Below, in pieces: positions 1 to 8,989 of a DNA stretch of 64,000 nucleotides (position 1 is the first letter of the stretch; every line of letters begins with the position of its first letter). The stretch is from an archaeon. Its GTDB lineage: Archaea; Thermoproteota; Nitrososphaeria; Nitrososphaerales; Nitrosopumilaceae. The translations under genes were made by a program, and so were the position numbers. The notes beneath the pieces are model-generated. The model was not told where the DNA came from, made no database searches, and was given only the letters and a program-made list of their open reading frames with translations. The stretch lies in the NCBI GenBank assembly GCA_024276695.1, contig JAJRWR010000006.1, positions 1-64,000 of the forward strand, in the 5' to 3' direction.

Positions 1-135
1 GTAGTGGAACGATTCTTTGCATGGATCAAGTGCGGATTCCACAGAACAAGAATTAGATACGAAAGAAAGATTGAGAACTATCTTGGATTGGCAAACATTG
101 CATGTGTCATGATGTATTGGAGAGTATTGGGATGA
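1..135 (+). mobile_element. IS5-like transposase, C-terminal tail (cut by window edge)
   Basis: The first 44 codons read in frame 1 from the window edge to a TGA at 133-135. The peptide contains VERFFAWIK, then RIRYERKIENYLG, then a hydrophobic end. This is the pattern around the last catalytic Glu of DDE transposases of the IS5/IS4 type (E-x(6)-R-x(6)-K region, followed by the NFL/NYL helix). Only the C-terminus is present, so intactness cannot be judged. I could not define a terminal inverted repeat between the stop and the next gene at 170. Family is inferred from the motif alone. Confidence 0.75.
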
Positions 136-169
136 GTTGGTTATACCATATGACAGTCTTTTTTTGAGC

Positions 170-1104
170 CTAAATTTTGGTATTGTCTATACGCGTAAAC
201 GCATTATCTGATACTCTCAAATTGACAAATTTTTCAGGCTGGATAATCTTTGCAAAAATCTCTATTCCTTCAATTGTTCTGATACTTGGTTTACTAAAAA
301 ATGAATTTGCATCTACTGCGAAAACTTTGTTATTTTTTACGGTAGTTAAGGCATTCCACACATTGTCTTTTTTCAGGGTTTGAGTGTATTTTGATACTGT
401 TCTTTTTACATCAAATCCACATGGCATTAAAACAATAATGTCTGGTTCTAATTTTGTTATTTCATCCATAGTTAAGCGTCTGGAGTGTTCTCCTGTTTTA
501 CTTATCATGTTTATTCCTCCTGCAATTTCAATCATTTCTGGCACCCAATGTCCTGCAGTAAAGAAAGATTCAATCCACTCAATTGCAAGTACTTTTGGAT
601 TCTTTGAAATTGTAGATTCTTTGATATTTTGAATTCTTTTTTCAAGTGAATGTGTAATTTCTCTGGATTTTTCATCACATTCTAGTATTCTCCCCAATTT
701 TGTAACTGATTCTAAAATTTCTTTCATACTGTGAGGATCCATTGAATGAAGAATTGGTTTTTTTCAAGAATTTTTACTGCTTTGATAACTTGATTTGTAT
801 AAGCTGCACATACCTCACATGTTTCTTGAGAAATTACCAAATCTGGATTTGCCTTTTTTAAATTATCTTCATGCAAAACAAAAATATCCTTGCCTTCTCT
901 TAACAAATTACAAGTTACTATGTCGATTTCCTTACTTGTTAATTCTTCTGAATTAATTACCGTAGTAATGACTATGTCTTTTTTTGTTGCATCTGGTGGA
1001 TGTTTACATTCATGAGTCACTCCAAATAATTTATCCTGCTCACCTAATTCATACAGTAATTCCGTTGCACTTGGTAAAAATGAAACAATTCTATTCACTG
1101 CCAT
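170..1104 (-). pseudogene. Cobalamin-binding-type ABC substrate-binding protein (BtuF-like), frameshifted
   Basis: Two minus-strand frames together make one TroA/BtuF-fold protein of about 311 residues. The N-terminal half (724-1104) starts MAVNRIVSFLPSATELLYEL, the usual opening of archaeal cobalamin-binding proteins, and has DLVISQETCEVCA. The C-terminal half (170-742) continues MDPHSMKEILESV and ends normally. The frame changes at a run of seven T at 758-764; with eight T the reading is EKKPILHSMDPHSM, a smooth join. No signal peptide is visible, as in many thaumarchaeal members. The family binds corrinoid or metal-chelate ligands, which would suit the B12-dependent mutase encoded in this window. 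The lesion is a single homopolymer base, so sequencing error is as likely as a real frameshift. Confidence 0.8.
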
Positions 1105-1206
1105 ATTTTTTTAAAATGAAAATTATCACTTAAACACCATCCGTTGACAAACCATCAATTTTTCTTATTAGGCAGATTAATAGGCATATTTTAGGCACAA
1201 ATTACC

Positions 1207-2364
1207 ATGTTATCTGACTCTCAAAATATCCGATGTGCAATTTTAGCTAAATGGTATGAATCCATTTCAAAACATGGAAATCTCTTCTCTTCTGATTATG
1301 TCAGTGGAACTAGTCCTCCATCTGTTTTTGTCGGATCATATGATTATCCCAAAGTCTTTGTCGGCCCCATGGTTCCACCAATACACGGTGATACAAGCAT
1401 ACTTGATAGTCCTGAACAATGGAAAGGAAAGTCATTAGAAGATATTGTTAATTTCAGATTAAATTTAGTTCGAGGCATACAAAAAATTACCATTGATCAA
1501 ACTGATGGACGCTACATTGAAAATCTTCAAGAACTCACAATGTCATCAAAACCTACTGGCTCTGATCTGATTTTTCAAAAATCTACTTTTCCTAATGTTT
1601 CATTAGATGGCGAAAGTGCTCCTTTTGGTCCTATTGGTGAAATAAAATCTGCAAAATTCTCTGGAACGACATCTGTCAAATCTATAGAAAAAATATACTA
1701 TGACAAAGATTTGAAATCTCAAGATGCAGTTTTAAATTTGTATAATTCCGGAATCGAAATTTCAAAAATCCAAAAATGTTTCAGTATTGGAATGTTGGGT
1801 CAGAAAAGAAAATTAGTTCCTACCAAATGGAGTATTGCTGCAACTGATGACATAATTTGTAAATCACTCACTGATGACATTCTAAATTATGACTTAATTG
1901 ATTCACACAGGGTTTTTTCATATGAGCATTTAGGAAATATTTTCACCATTGTGTTATTCCCACATAGATGGGTCTATGAAATGATTGAAGCCTGGTATTC
2001 TAATGGTGTGATGGGTTTTGGCTCTGATTATGAGGATGCTCGTGGAATTGATCATCCTCCTGCAATTGCTGGTGCATATTTTGCTGCAAAATTGGGTGTT
2101 TTGGAGTATCTGAATAGAAAGAAAATTCAAGCAGGCGTTGTAATTTTACGAGAGATTAGACCTGAATATGCTATCCCTGTAGGTGTGTGGCAAGTTAGAG
2201 AGGGAATCCGTGAGGCAATGAATCAGAATCCAATATTCGCTGATAATTTTGAACATGCTTTACTTTTAGCATCAAATAAGATGAGTATTCGTAAATCTGA
2301 ATGGCTTTCACATGGAAAAATCCTTGAATTGGTGAGACAAAAAACAATTTCTGATTTCTTCTAA
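1207..2364 (+). CDS. nreA: Nre-family archaeal DNA repair protein with C-terminal PCNA-binding PIP box
   Basis: A 385-residue protein of the archaeal Nre family (DUF650/DUF651). Family marks seen are VFVGSYDYPKVFVGP near residues 40-54, HGDTSILDSPEQW, and a C-terminal half with GSDYEDARG. Nre proteins in other archaea are linked to DNA damage repair together with PCNA. The last eight residues, QKTISDFF (378-385), fit the PIP consensus Q-x-x-[ILM]-x-x-[FY]-[FY] exactly. No N-terminal zinc-finger cysteine cluster is seen, which some Nre proteins have. The gene stands alone and diverges from the BtuF-like gene across a 102-bp promoter region. Function in this organism is inferred from the family. 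Confidence 0.88.
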   Translation: MLSDSQNIRCAILAKWYESISKHGNLFSSDYVSGTSPPSVFVGSYDYPKVFVGPMVPPIHGDTSILDSPEQWKGKSLEDIVNFRLNLVRGIQKITIDQTDGRYIENLQELTMSSKPTGSDLIFQKSTFPNVSLDGESAPFGPIGEIKSAKFSGTTSVKSIEKIYYDKDLKSQDAVLNLYNSGIEISKIQKCFSIGMLGQKRKLVPTKWSIAATDDIICKSLTDDILNYDLIDSHRVFSYEHLGNIFTIVLFPHRWVYEMIEAWYSNGVMGFGSDYEDARGIDHPPAIAGAYFAAKLGVLEYLNRKKIQAGVVILREIRPEYAIPVGVWQVREGIREAMNQNPIFADNFEHALLLASNKMSIRKSEWLSHGKILELVRQKTISDFF

Positions 2365-2429
2365 TTTCATGATTGATCTCTTTGAATAAGAGGGCATAAA
2401 TTCTAGATTTAAAATAAAAAGATGAAACG

Positions 2430-3186
2430 ATGAGTGAAAACAATGTGGAATCTGGTTATTCCAAATATGGTGAATATGCAATTGTTGATCGCCTTGAATT
2501 AACTTTGCCCGAAACTATTGTAAAAATTGAAAGAATAGGCGAACATGCTTTTTCCTATTTTAGACAAGACTCTGAAGGAAAAATAATTGAAAAAATGATT
2601 CCTGCAAAATCAAATGAACTAAAAATTGAGTTGGCTCCCATAAGGCCTCTTAACCATCCTGCAAGACGCACGGGCTATGTTTTTTTAAAATTTGATAAAG
2701 AAATCTATCTCAGCCAAAATTCAGCTGCTAGCATTTTTTGTTCATTGTCCGATAGAAGTGGGAGTTTTTTTGGTTAATGATTCAAAAAAAGAATCTTTGG
2801 ATTGGATAACATGTAACCCTCAAAATTCTAGATTTGGCCTGTATGGTTCTCCTGACACTGGTACATTATGCAAATTTGCTGAGGTAACTTTGGCTAATGA
2901 TTATTCTGATTCGACCCCTTATGTGGATGGAGTAATGAAAGTTATCGTAGAAAATAATTTAGATTTTGGAAAAACTGTCAGCAAAGTGATTTTTCCAATC
3001 ACTGATAATTCGTTGTATTATGAAGATTCTAAATCAATTCTTGATGGAATCAAAGTGACTTTGAAAAAACGTGCCCTTGTAAATATTGCAGATGTTCAAA
3101 CTGATTCAGTACAAACAGATTGGACTGCATCTCCTACTTGGGAGGCTAGTACATCAAAAACCACTATGGAGATGGGATTGGAATGA
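2430..3186 (+). pseudogene. DUF432 family protein, frameshifted, coupled to mscS
   Basis: An N-terminal frame (2430-2777, starting MSENNVESGYSKYGEYAIVD) and a C-terminal frame (up to 3186, with EVGVFLVNDSKKESLDWIT) form one DUF432 protein of about 250 residues. The frame switches at a run of six T at 2734-2739; with five T the sequence reads NSAASIFVHCPIEVGVFLV without interruption. The end overlaps the mscS start by four bases (ATGA), so translational coupling is likely. DUF432 genes are often found next to MscS channels in archaea, which suggests a partner or regulator of the channel; its biochemical role is unknown. The lesion is a one-base homopolymer change and could be a sequence error. 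Confidence 0.8.
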
Positions 3187-4010
3187 CTCCAATAGAATTT
3201 TTGCAAGGGTTATCTGAAATGGAAATAATTGGTGGTCTAACTGTGCTTTCTTTACTAATTGGAGGCATAATTATGGCTGTTGGAATTATTGCTGCAAAAA
3301 TTGCAAAACTAATTTTCTTCAAATATTATGCCCCCACTCTTCCTCAAGATACTGCAAAGAATTTTGGAAAAATTATTTATTTTGGAATCATTGTAATTGC
3401 TTTTTTGGTTTTTACATCTAGTCAAGGTATTGATTTCTCCGGTTTACTTGTAGCTGGTGGTATATTCGCTGTAGTTGTTGGATTTGCAACACAATCCGTA
3501 GTTTCTAATTTAATTTCAGGTGTATTCTTGATGATTGAAAAACCTGCAAAACATGGAGATACCATTCAAATTCCTGATATGAATATCTCTGGAACCTTAT
3601 TGGATATTGGTACGTTTTCTAGTAGGCTGAGAAAATTTGATGGGACTATAATCCGAATCCCTAATGACAAATTCTTCACATCTAATATTCACTCATTTAC
3701 TGCTTCAACAGTAAGGCGAGCAGAAGCAATGGTAGGAATTGCTTATAGCGATGACATTGAAAATGCCATTACTGTAATTAAAAATGAAATAAGGCTAACC
3801 ATGCCATTTGTTCTTAGACTCCCCGAACCTGAATTCAGAGTAGAAGAACTTGGAGATTCAAGTGTAAATATTCAGGTATTGGTATGGCACCCTAGAGATG
3901 ATTGGAGTCAAGCTCAACCTATCTTACTAACTGTAATTAAGCGAGCCTTGGATAAGGCTGAAATCGAAATTCCCTTTCCCCAACGCGTTATTTGGGATGC
4001 CAAAGATTAG
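3183..4010 (+). CDS. mscS: Small-conductance mechanosensitive ion channel, MscS family
   Basis: A 275-residue membrane protein. Three hydrophobic segments are visible (about residues 14-36, 63-80 and 86-118). The third is the Gly/Ala-rich pore helix (LLVAGGIFAVVVGFATQSVV, then SNLISGVFLMIEKP). It is followed by the MscS beta domain with KHGDTIQIPD and IRIPNDKFF, and by an alpha/beta C-terminal domain. MscS channels open on membrane tension and release solutes during osmotic downshock. The start ATG overlaps the stop of the DUF432 gene, so the two form a unit. The length matches the minimal E. coli-type MscS. Confidence 0.93.
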   Translation: MTPIEFLQGLSEMEIIGGLTVLSLLIGGIIMAVGIIAAKIAKLIFFKYYAPTLPQDTAKNFGKIIYFGIIVIAFLVFTSSQGIDFSGLLVAGGIFAVVVGFATQSVVSNLISGVFLMIEKPAKHGDTIQIPDMNISGTLLDIGTFSSRLRKFDGTIIRIPNDKFFTSNIHSFTASTVRRAEAMVGIAYSDDIENAITVIKNEIRLTMPFVLRLPEPEFRVEELGDSSVNIQVLVWHPRDDWSQAQPILLTVIKRALDKAEIEIPFPQRVIWDAKD

Positions 4011-4011
4011 T

Positions 4012-4293
4012 CTATGCAGCTTTTTGAATTTGTTTTTTCTGTGTTCTCTTCTTTTTGATCAAACTGAACATTATCATTCCAACATTAATGATTGAAATAA
4101 TTTCAATTAGATCAACACCATACAGGAACCAATCGATTACTGGATGAACTCTAGATACAATTCCTGCTTCTAACATTATGTCCGCATTCCACACCATATG
4201 TGGAACTTGAATGAATTGAATGACTGCAATTAAAATTACACTACCTAAAATTTTATTCTCATACCAATTCCAAAATTTATTCCATGCATTCAT
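4012..4293 (-). CDS. Small two-helix membrane protein, unknown function
   Basis: A 93-residue protein with two hydrophobic segments (about residues 15-35 and 55-80), a short loop rich in acidic residues between them, and a very basic tail (KKKRTQKKQIQ) that should face the cytoplasm. No enzyme motif is seen. It converges with mscS with only one base between their ends. A TATA-like TTTAATAG lies about 26 nt before its ATG, consistent with its own leaderless promoter. I do not recognise the family; similar small membrane proteins are common in thaumarchaea. Confidence 0.7.
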   Translation of the reverse strand: MNAWNKFWNWYENKILGSVILIAVIQFIQVPHMVWNADIMLEAGIVSRVHPVIDWFLYGVDLIEIISIINVGMIMFSLIKKKRTQKKQIQKAA

Positions 4294-4312
4294 GAATCAT
4301 ATCATTTTTCTA

Positions 4313-4400
4313 TTCTATTAAACACCGCGAAAATTAGATTCTCCTAATTAGACTGCCCTAATTTTTCTAGGCATTAAAATGATTAGTGTGTACTAATTAG
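4313..4400 (-). promoter_or_regulatory. Promoter region with TATA-like box and two CTAATTAG palindromes
   Basis: Reading toward the gene that starts at 4293, a TATA-like element lies at 4313-4320. Two perfect copies of the palindrome CTAATTAG lie farther upstream at 4344-4351 and 4393-4400, 49 bp apart, in the gap after cysS. Paired palindromes at this spacing could be operators for a dimeric regulator; this is inference, because AT-rich octamers also occur by chance. Confidence 0.3.
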
Positions 4401-4413
4401 CATGAACTAAGTT

Positions 4414-5802
4414 TTATTTTTCAGCTTTGATATTTTCTTTAATCATCCAGATTGTTTTTCCTTTATGATCAATTAATTCTACATTCATCTCGTTTAGTTT
4501 ATCTCTTATTTTATCTGCTTCTTCAAACTGTTTTTCTTTTCTTGATTGTTCTCTTTTTTCAATCAATTCATTGATTTCTTTAATTTCATTCTCAGTTACT
4601 TCTGGAATAGTTAATCCTAAAATTTCTAACATTCTTTTTAATTCAATTTTAATTGCATTGCTATTTTCTTTTCCTAGTTTCTCTTCAGCTGCTAATCTAT
4701 TCGTCTCTTTTATTAATTGGAAAAATGCCGATAATGCCAAGTGTGTATTAAAATCACTGTCTAATGCATTGTCAAATTCTGTGCCTGTTTTGTTGATGAA
4801 TTCATCAATGTTTTCACTATTTTCACTATTTGCATGAATTAACTCATAATGGCATGTTTCTACTTGCCTCCATTTGATAAGGTTTTCTTTTAGTAATTCT
4901 TTAGAATAATCTATTGGCTTTGAATAATGCCCTGACAAACAAAATAATCTGATAATGTTTGCCCCCCAGTTTTTTATGACGTGTTTAATTGATTTTACAT
5001 TTCCAATTGATTTTGACATTTTCTCCCCATCAATAGTTACCATTCCAACATGCATCCAAATTTTTGCAAATTGACTACCTGTACATGATTCTGATTGAGC
5101 AATTTCATTTTCATGATGTGGGAAAATCAAATCACGTCCTCCTCCATGGATGTCAAAATTTTCTCCTAGATACTTTATGCTCATGGTTGAACATTCTATG
5201 TGCCATCCTGGACGTCCTTTGCCCCATGGACTGTCCCAAGTTGGTGCTTTATCTGATAATTTCCATACTGCAAAATCCAGTGGATCTTTTTTCTCCTCGT
5301 CTACTTCTATTCTTGCCCCTGATTGAAGATCATCAATTTTCTTTTTAGATAATTTTCCATACTCTGGAAATTTTGTCACTGAAAAATATACTCCATTTTT
5401 TGTTGGGTATGCAACTCCTTTCTCAATTAGTTTTTCAATAAATTTTACAATGTCTTCTATGTGTTCTGTTGCTTTAGGATAGTTTGTTGCACGTTTTACA
5501 TTTAGTCCATCAAAGTCATGAAAATAATTTTTAATGTATTTTGTACTAATTTCATCAGCTGTTTTATTTTCTGCATTAGCACGATTGATGATTTTGTCAT
5601 CAACATCGGTAAAGTTTTGAATGAATTCAATCTCTATTCCTTTGTTTTCAAGATATTTTCTCAGTACATCAAAAATTATGATTGTTCTTGCATGGCCTAT
5701 GTGAGATTCGTCATAAACTGTGACTCCGCAAAGATAAATTTTGACTTTTTTTGAGATGTCTACATCTTGTTCTAATTTTGATAATGTGTCTTGAATCTTC
5801 AT
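4414..5802 (-). CDS. cysS: Cysteinyl-tRNA synthetase
   Basis: A class I aminoacyl-tRNA synthetase of 462 residues that charges tRNA-Cys. Visible motifs are the HIGH box (HIGH, residues 34-37, after LCGVTVYDE), the GWHIECS segment with zinc ligand Cys204, HHENE near 229-233, and KMSKS at 261-265. The C-terminal half is the helical DALR/anticodon region. The start at 5802 gives MKIQDTLSK, just one base after the nadE stop, so the two genes are an operon (nadE first). An upstream start at 5847 would add 15 residues lying inside nadE and is less likely. The length is normal. Confidence 0.95.
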   Translation of the reverse strand: MKIQDTLSKLEQDVDISKKVKIYLCGVTVYDESHIGHARTIIIFDVLRKYLENKGIEIEFIQNFTDVDDKIINRANAENKTADEISTKYIKNYFHDFDGLNVKRATNYPKATEHIEDIVKFIEKLIEKGVAYPTKNGVYFSVTKFPEYGKLSKKKIDDLQSGARIEVDEEKKDPLDFAVWKLSDKAPTWDSPWGKGRPGWHIECSTMSIKYLGENFDIHGGGRDLIFPHHENEIAQSESCTGSQFAKIWMHVGMVTIDGEKMSKSIGNVKSIKHVIKNWGANIIRLFCLSGHYSKPIDYSKELLKENLIKWRQVETCHYELIHANSENSENIDEFINKTGTEFDNALDSDFNTHLALSAFFQLIKETNRLAAEEKLGKENSNAIKIELKRMLEILGLTIPEVTENEIKEINELIEKREQSRKEKQFEEADKIRDKLNEMNVELIDHKGKTIWMIKENIKAEK

Positions 5803-5803
5803 T

Positions 5804-6598
5804 CTAATACCTATCTGGTTTTTGCGATGGCAATCTTTTATGTTCACTGTTTATGTGTAATTGATGTATTTTTTCAATTACTGCTTTATCGATTTGAGTA
5901 GTCTTTTCTGTTTCATCCATTGATAGTTTTTTCTCAAATAAACAATACAAAATAGAATCTAATTCCTCATATGATATACCCAATTCTTCTTCAGCTTGGT
6001 GATCTTTCCATAAATGGGGGCTGCTTTTCTTTGCAATAACATTTTCAGGTACTTTGAGATATTTTGCAATTTCCCTTACTTGTAATTTGTATAATGAAAT
6101 AATTGGTGTGATGTCTGATGCCCCATCTCCAAATTTGGTAAAATAACCTATCATGTACTCGCTTTTGTCACTTGATCCTAAAACAAGGTAGTTTTTGGCA
6201 TTTGCATAATAATACAAAATATTTGTTCTTACTCTAGCTCTTAGATTTCCTTTTGATTTTTCATTTGGTTCAAGATACATTGAATATTCATTTATGATTG
6301 GTTTAATGTCGATTAACTTGTATTCTATTCCTGTTAATGCAATCATCTTGAGTGCATCCTCTGTTTCTGATTTTGGAGTAATTGAAGTATCTGGCATTAT
6401 TAGTGCAAGAGTTTTGTCTTGGAGTTTCCTTTTACAAATGTAAGCTAAAACTGCTGAATCTATACCTCCACTTAATCCTAAAATGACTCCTTTTCCCTTC
6501 TTTTTTTCTATTTGTTCTGATAGAAAATTTTCTATAATCTCAATAATTTTCGAATAATCCTGATTTTTAATTTCATTTATAATTTCTTGATTCAACAA
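5804..6598 (-). CDS. nadE: NH3-dependent NAD+ synthetase
   Basis: A 264-residue N-type ATP pyrophosphatase that turns nicotinate adenine dinucleotide into NAD+ using ATP and ammonia. The pyrophosphate loop SGGIDS is at residues 43-48, followed by LGSSDKSE, GYFTKFGDGASD and a PHLWKDHQAEEELG segment typical of NadE. No glutaminase domain is present, so it should use free ammonia, which suits an ammonia oxidiser. It is followed after one base by cysS. This window also encodes an NAD kinase (56181-57179), so both late steps of NAD(P) supply are here. Confidence 0.95.
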   Translation of the reverse strand: MLNQEIINEIKNQDYSKIIEIIENFLSEQIEKKKGKGVILGLSGGIDSAVLAYICKRKLQDKTLALIMPDTSITPKSETEDALKMIALTGIEYKLIDIKPIINEYSMYLEPNEKSKGNLRARVRTNILYYYANAKNYLVLGSSDKSEYMIGYFTKFGDGASDITPIISLYKLQVREIAKYLKVPENVIAKKSSPHLWKDHQAEEELGISYEELDSILYCLFEKKLSMDETEKTTQIDKAVIEKIHQLHINSEHKRLPSQKPDRY

Positions 6599-6710
6599 TT
6601 GTTTTTGAGAATTTGTGAGAATAAAACTTATTCCTAATATCTAATCAGAGTTTGCCCATTTTGAACACACAATATTCCATATACTTTGTTGAAGTAATAT
6701 TATTACAGAA

Positions 6711-6785
6711 TTATCTGTGCCCAACATAACCCATACCTAGCACTGGGGGAGGGATTCCCTTCTCTTTTGCTCCATGTTCAAAACA
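6711..6785 (-). other. Short GC-rich open frame, possibly a coding remnant
   Basis: In an otherwise AT-rich gap (6599-6803), the minus strand holds an unusually GC-rich patch. One frame reads EHGAKEKGIPPPVLGMGYVGHR and then TAA (6711-6713). It opens just after a TAG at 6786-6788 and has no ATG/GTG/TTG start, so it is not a gene as it stands. It may be the tail of a small protein whose start has been lost, or a structured RNA. I do not recognise it. Confidence 0.25.
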
Positions 6786-6803
6786 CTAATTTTTGTAATG
6801 ATC

Positions 6804-7187
6804 TTAATTGTTTTCTAAAATCTCAAATGTTATTGACGCTATATCTACACCGTGATATTGTAGATTGACTTGATGGACACCAATTTGCGATTCATTTGTA
6901 ATGTGAAGAATGGTATAAATTTCCCCTTTTTTAGATGCATATATGTTAATTTCATTCTCTGATTTATCTGGTGCAATTATTGTAATGGTAACTTGTTCCC
7001 CTCTTGCATAGTTTTCAACAAACCCCAAAAAAACAATCTCTTGATAATTATACTTTGAACTTGGTTGTTCAAATGTTTCTTCATCTATTGCAATATATGC
7101 CGTTTTTTCTAATTCTGCAAATGCAATTTGTGAGATTCCAACTACTAGAATTCCCACCAATGCTGAAAAAATAACCTTACTTTGCAT
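6804..7187 (-). CDS. Secreted or membrane-anchored beta-rich protein, unknown function
   Basis: A 127-residue protein. Residues 1-24 form a clear signal peptide: a basic start, the hydrophobic core VIFSALVGILVVGISQIAF, and a likely cut after AFA. The mature part (about 100 residues) is rich in beta-strand-type alternation, with GEQVTITIIAPD and an ending THITFEILENN-like strand, suggesting an immunoglobulin-like sandwich exposed outside the cell. There are no cysteines or metal motifs. It stands alone. Such small exported beta proteins are common in thaumarchaea and are mostly uncharacterised. Confidence 0.75.
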   Translation of the reverse strand: MQSKVIFSALVGILVVGISQIAFAELEKTAYIAIDEETFEQPSSKYNYQEIVFLGFVENYARGEQVTITIIAPDKSENEINIYASKKGEIYTILHITNESQIGVHQVNLQYHGVDIASITFEILENN

Positions 7188-7331
7188 AATTCATTGACCC
7201 TTTTTAGACATAAAAGAAATATGCAAACATTCTATTTATGGAAATTGTTCCATTTTGTCATATTCTTACATTACATAAATTATGACCAAAATCGAGTTGT
7301 ATTTTTTTGAATTTACAGGACTGTTTTCTAA

Positions 7332-7634
7332 CTAAATATCGATATAGATTCCGTCATCTCTAGCTTCTACTGGATATGTTTCAAGCTTTACGTCTTTGAG
7401 ATAGTCTGTTAGCTCTCCTGTCTTAATATTGTAATGCCAAAAATGTAATGGACATTCTACAATATTTCCTTCTAGTTTCCCCGGGGCAATAGATCCATCT
7501 TGATGAACACAAAGATCATCCATTGCATGATATCCGTCTTGATTGAAAATTGCAATTTGTTTTCCATCGACTTTGAATGCTTTTCCTTTGCCAGCTTCTA
7601 CTGCACCTTTATCTGCAATTTTTTTCCAAGCCAA
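7332..7634 (-). CDS. Rieske-type [2Fe-2S] ferredoxin
   Basis: A 100-residue soluble Rieske protein. The cluster ligands are Cys42 and His44 (CVH) and Cys61 and His64 (CPLHFWH), the standard C-x-H...C-x-x-H pair. There is no signal peptide or membrane helix, so it is a cytoplasmic electron carrier or oxygenase ferredoxin of the NirD/BphF type rather than part of a bc1 complex. It diverges from ahcY across a short promoter gap. Its redox partner cannot be read from context, as no oxygenase lies nearby. Confidence 0.93.
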   Translation of the reverse strand: MAWKKIADKGAVEAGKGKAFKVDGKQIAIFNQDGYHAMDDLCVHQDGSIAPGKLEGNIVECPLHFWHYNIKTGELTDYLKDVKLETYPVEARDDGIYIDI

Positions 7635-7709
7635 TGATTCTGTGGAATTCTTATCATTTATTTACATTCGCATGATAGGATTTTATACTCAAACAAGCGG
7701 TCTGATTTA

Positions 7710-8951
7710 TTGAGTAAAGTAAAGTCTAGTTCAAAATTAATCAAAGAAGGAAAACTGTCTTATGAATGGGCTAGATCTCATATGCAAATTCTTGATAATA
7801 CCATTAATCGTTACAAGAAAACAAAACCTTTGAAGGGAATTACTTTAGGATTTTGTCTTCATATCACCAAAGAAACATCTGTTTTACTTATGGGTGCAAA
7901 AGAATTAGGAGCAACTATTGCTTGTTGTGGTGGAAATCCTCTTACTACACAAGATAATATTGCTGCATTTTTAGCATCTCAAGGAATTCATGTTTATTCT
8001 TGGCATGGACAATCTGTCAAAGAATATGATTGGTGTATTGATCAGGTTTTGAAACACCGTCCAACAATTCTTACTGATGATGGCGCTGATATGAACATCA
8101 AAGCTCATTTCGATAAACGATTTAAAAATATGAAAATTTTAGGAGCTACTGAAGAAACAACAGCAGGTGTTACTAGAATTAGAGCCGTAGAAAATCAAGG
8201 CAAACTCCGTTATCCTATAATCTTAGTAAATGAGGCATATACAAAACACATGTTTGACAATCGATATGGTACTGGACAAAGCACAATTGATGGCTACCTT
8301 CGTGCAATGAATCTCTTGATGGCATCAAAACGTGTTGTAGTTGTAGGTTATGGTTGGGTAGGACGTGGTGTTGCATCTAGGTGTCAAGGAATGGGTTCTA
8401 AAGTTATTGTAACTGAAGTTGATCCTGTAAAGGCTCTTGAAGCTCATATGGATGGCTTTGAAGTAATGCCCATGGCTCAAGCCACAAAGATTGGTGATAT
8501 GTTTATCACATGTACTGGAATGACTAGTGTAATTCGTAAAGAGCACATCGTGCAAATGAAAAATGGTGCTATCATGGGCAATGTGGGTCATTTTGATGTT
8601 GAAATTGATAGTAAATTTTTACTCAAATCATCAAAATCTGTTAAAGAAGTACGACCCAATCTTGATGAATGTACATTGAAAAATGGAAAAAGAGTTTATC
8701 TTATTGGACAAGGCCGTCTTGCTAATTTGGTTGCCGCAGAAGGTCATCCTCCAGAAGTAATGGCACAATCGTTTTCAAATCAAATTTTATCTGTTTTGTA
8801 TATTCTTAAAAATCACAAAAAGATGGAAAACAAAATTATCAACGTTCCTGAAGAAATTGACAAACAAATAGCAGTAGATGCACTAAAAGCAATGGATGTA
8901 AAAATTGACAAACTTACTCCTGAACAAGTAAAATATGCAAACAACTGGTAA
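7710..8951 (+). CDS. ahcY: S-adenosylhomocysteine hydrolase
   Basis: A 413-residue NAD+-dependent enzyme that splits S-adenosylhomocysteine into adenosine and homocysteine, so clearing the product of methyltransferases. Motifs seen are HITKETSVLL near residue 50, ILTDDGADM near 127, the Rossmann loop GYGWVGRG near residue 211, and the C-terminal EGHPPEVMAQSF. The start is TTG at 7710 (MSKVKSSSK), as no ATG lies between the promoter and the first conserved residues. The bacterial 40-residue insert is absent, as is usual in archaea. Confidence 0.95.
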   Translation: MSKVKSSSKLIKEGKLSYEWARSHMQILDNTINRYKKTKPLKGITLGFCLHITKETSVLLMGAKELGATIACCGGNPLTTQDNIAAFLASQGIHVYSWHGQSVKEYDWCIDQVLKHRPTILTDDGADMNIKAHFDKRFKNMKILGATEETTAGVTRIRAVENQGKLRYPIILVNEAYTKHMFDNRYGTGQSTIDGYLRAMNLLMASKRVVVVGYGWVGRGVASRCQGMGSKVIVTEVDPVKALEAHMDGFEVMPMAQATKIGDMFITCTGMTSVIRKEHIVQMKNGAIMGNVGHFDVEIDSKFLLKSSKSVKEVRPNLDECTLKNGKRVYLIGQGRLANLVAAEGHPPEVMAQSFSNQILSVLYILKNHKKMENKIINVPEEIDKQIAVDALKAMDVKIDKLTPEQVKYANNW

Positions 8952-8989
8952 AACTTCTTAACCTCAGTCCCGTCACTGACTAATATCTG

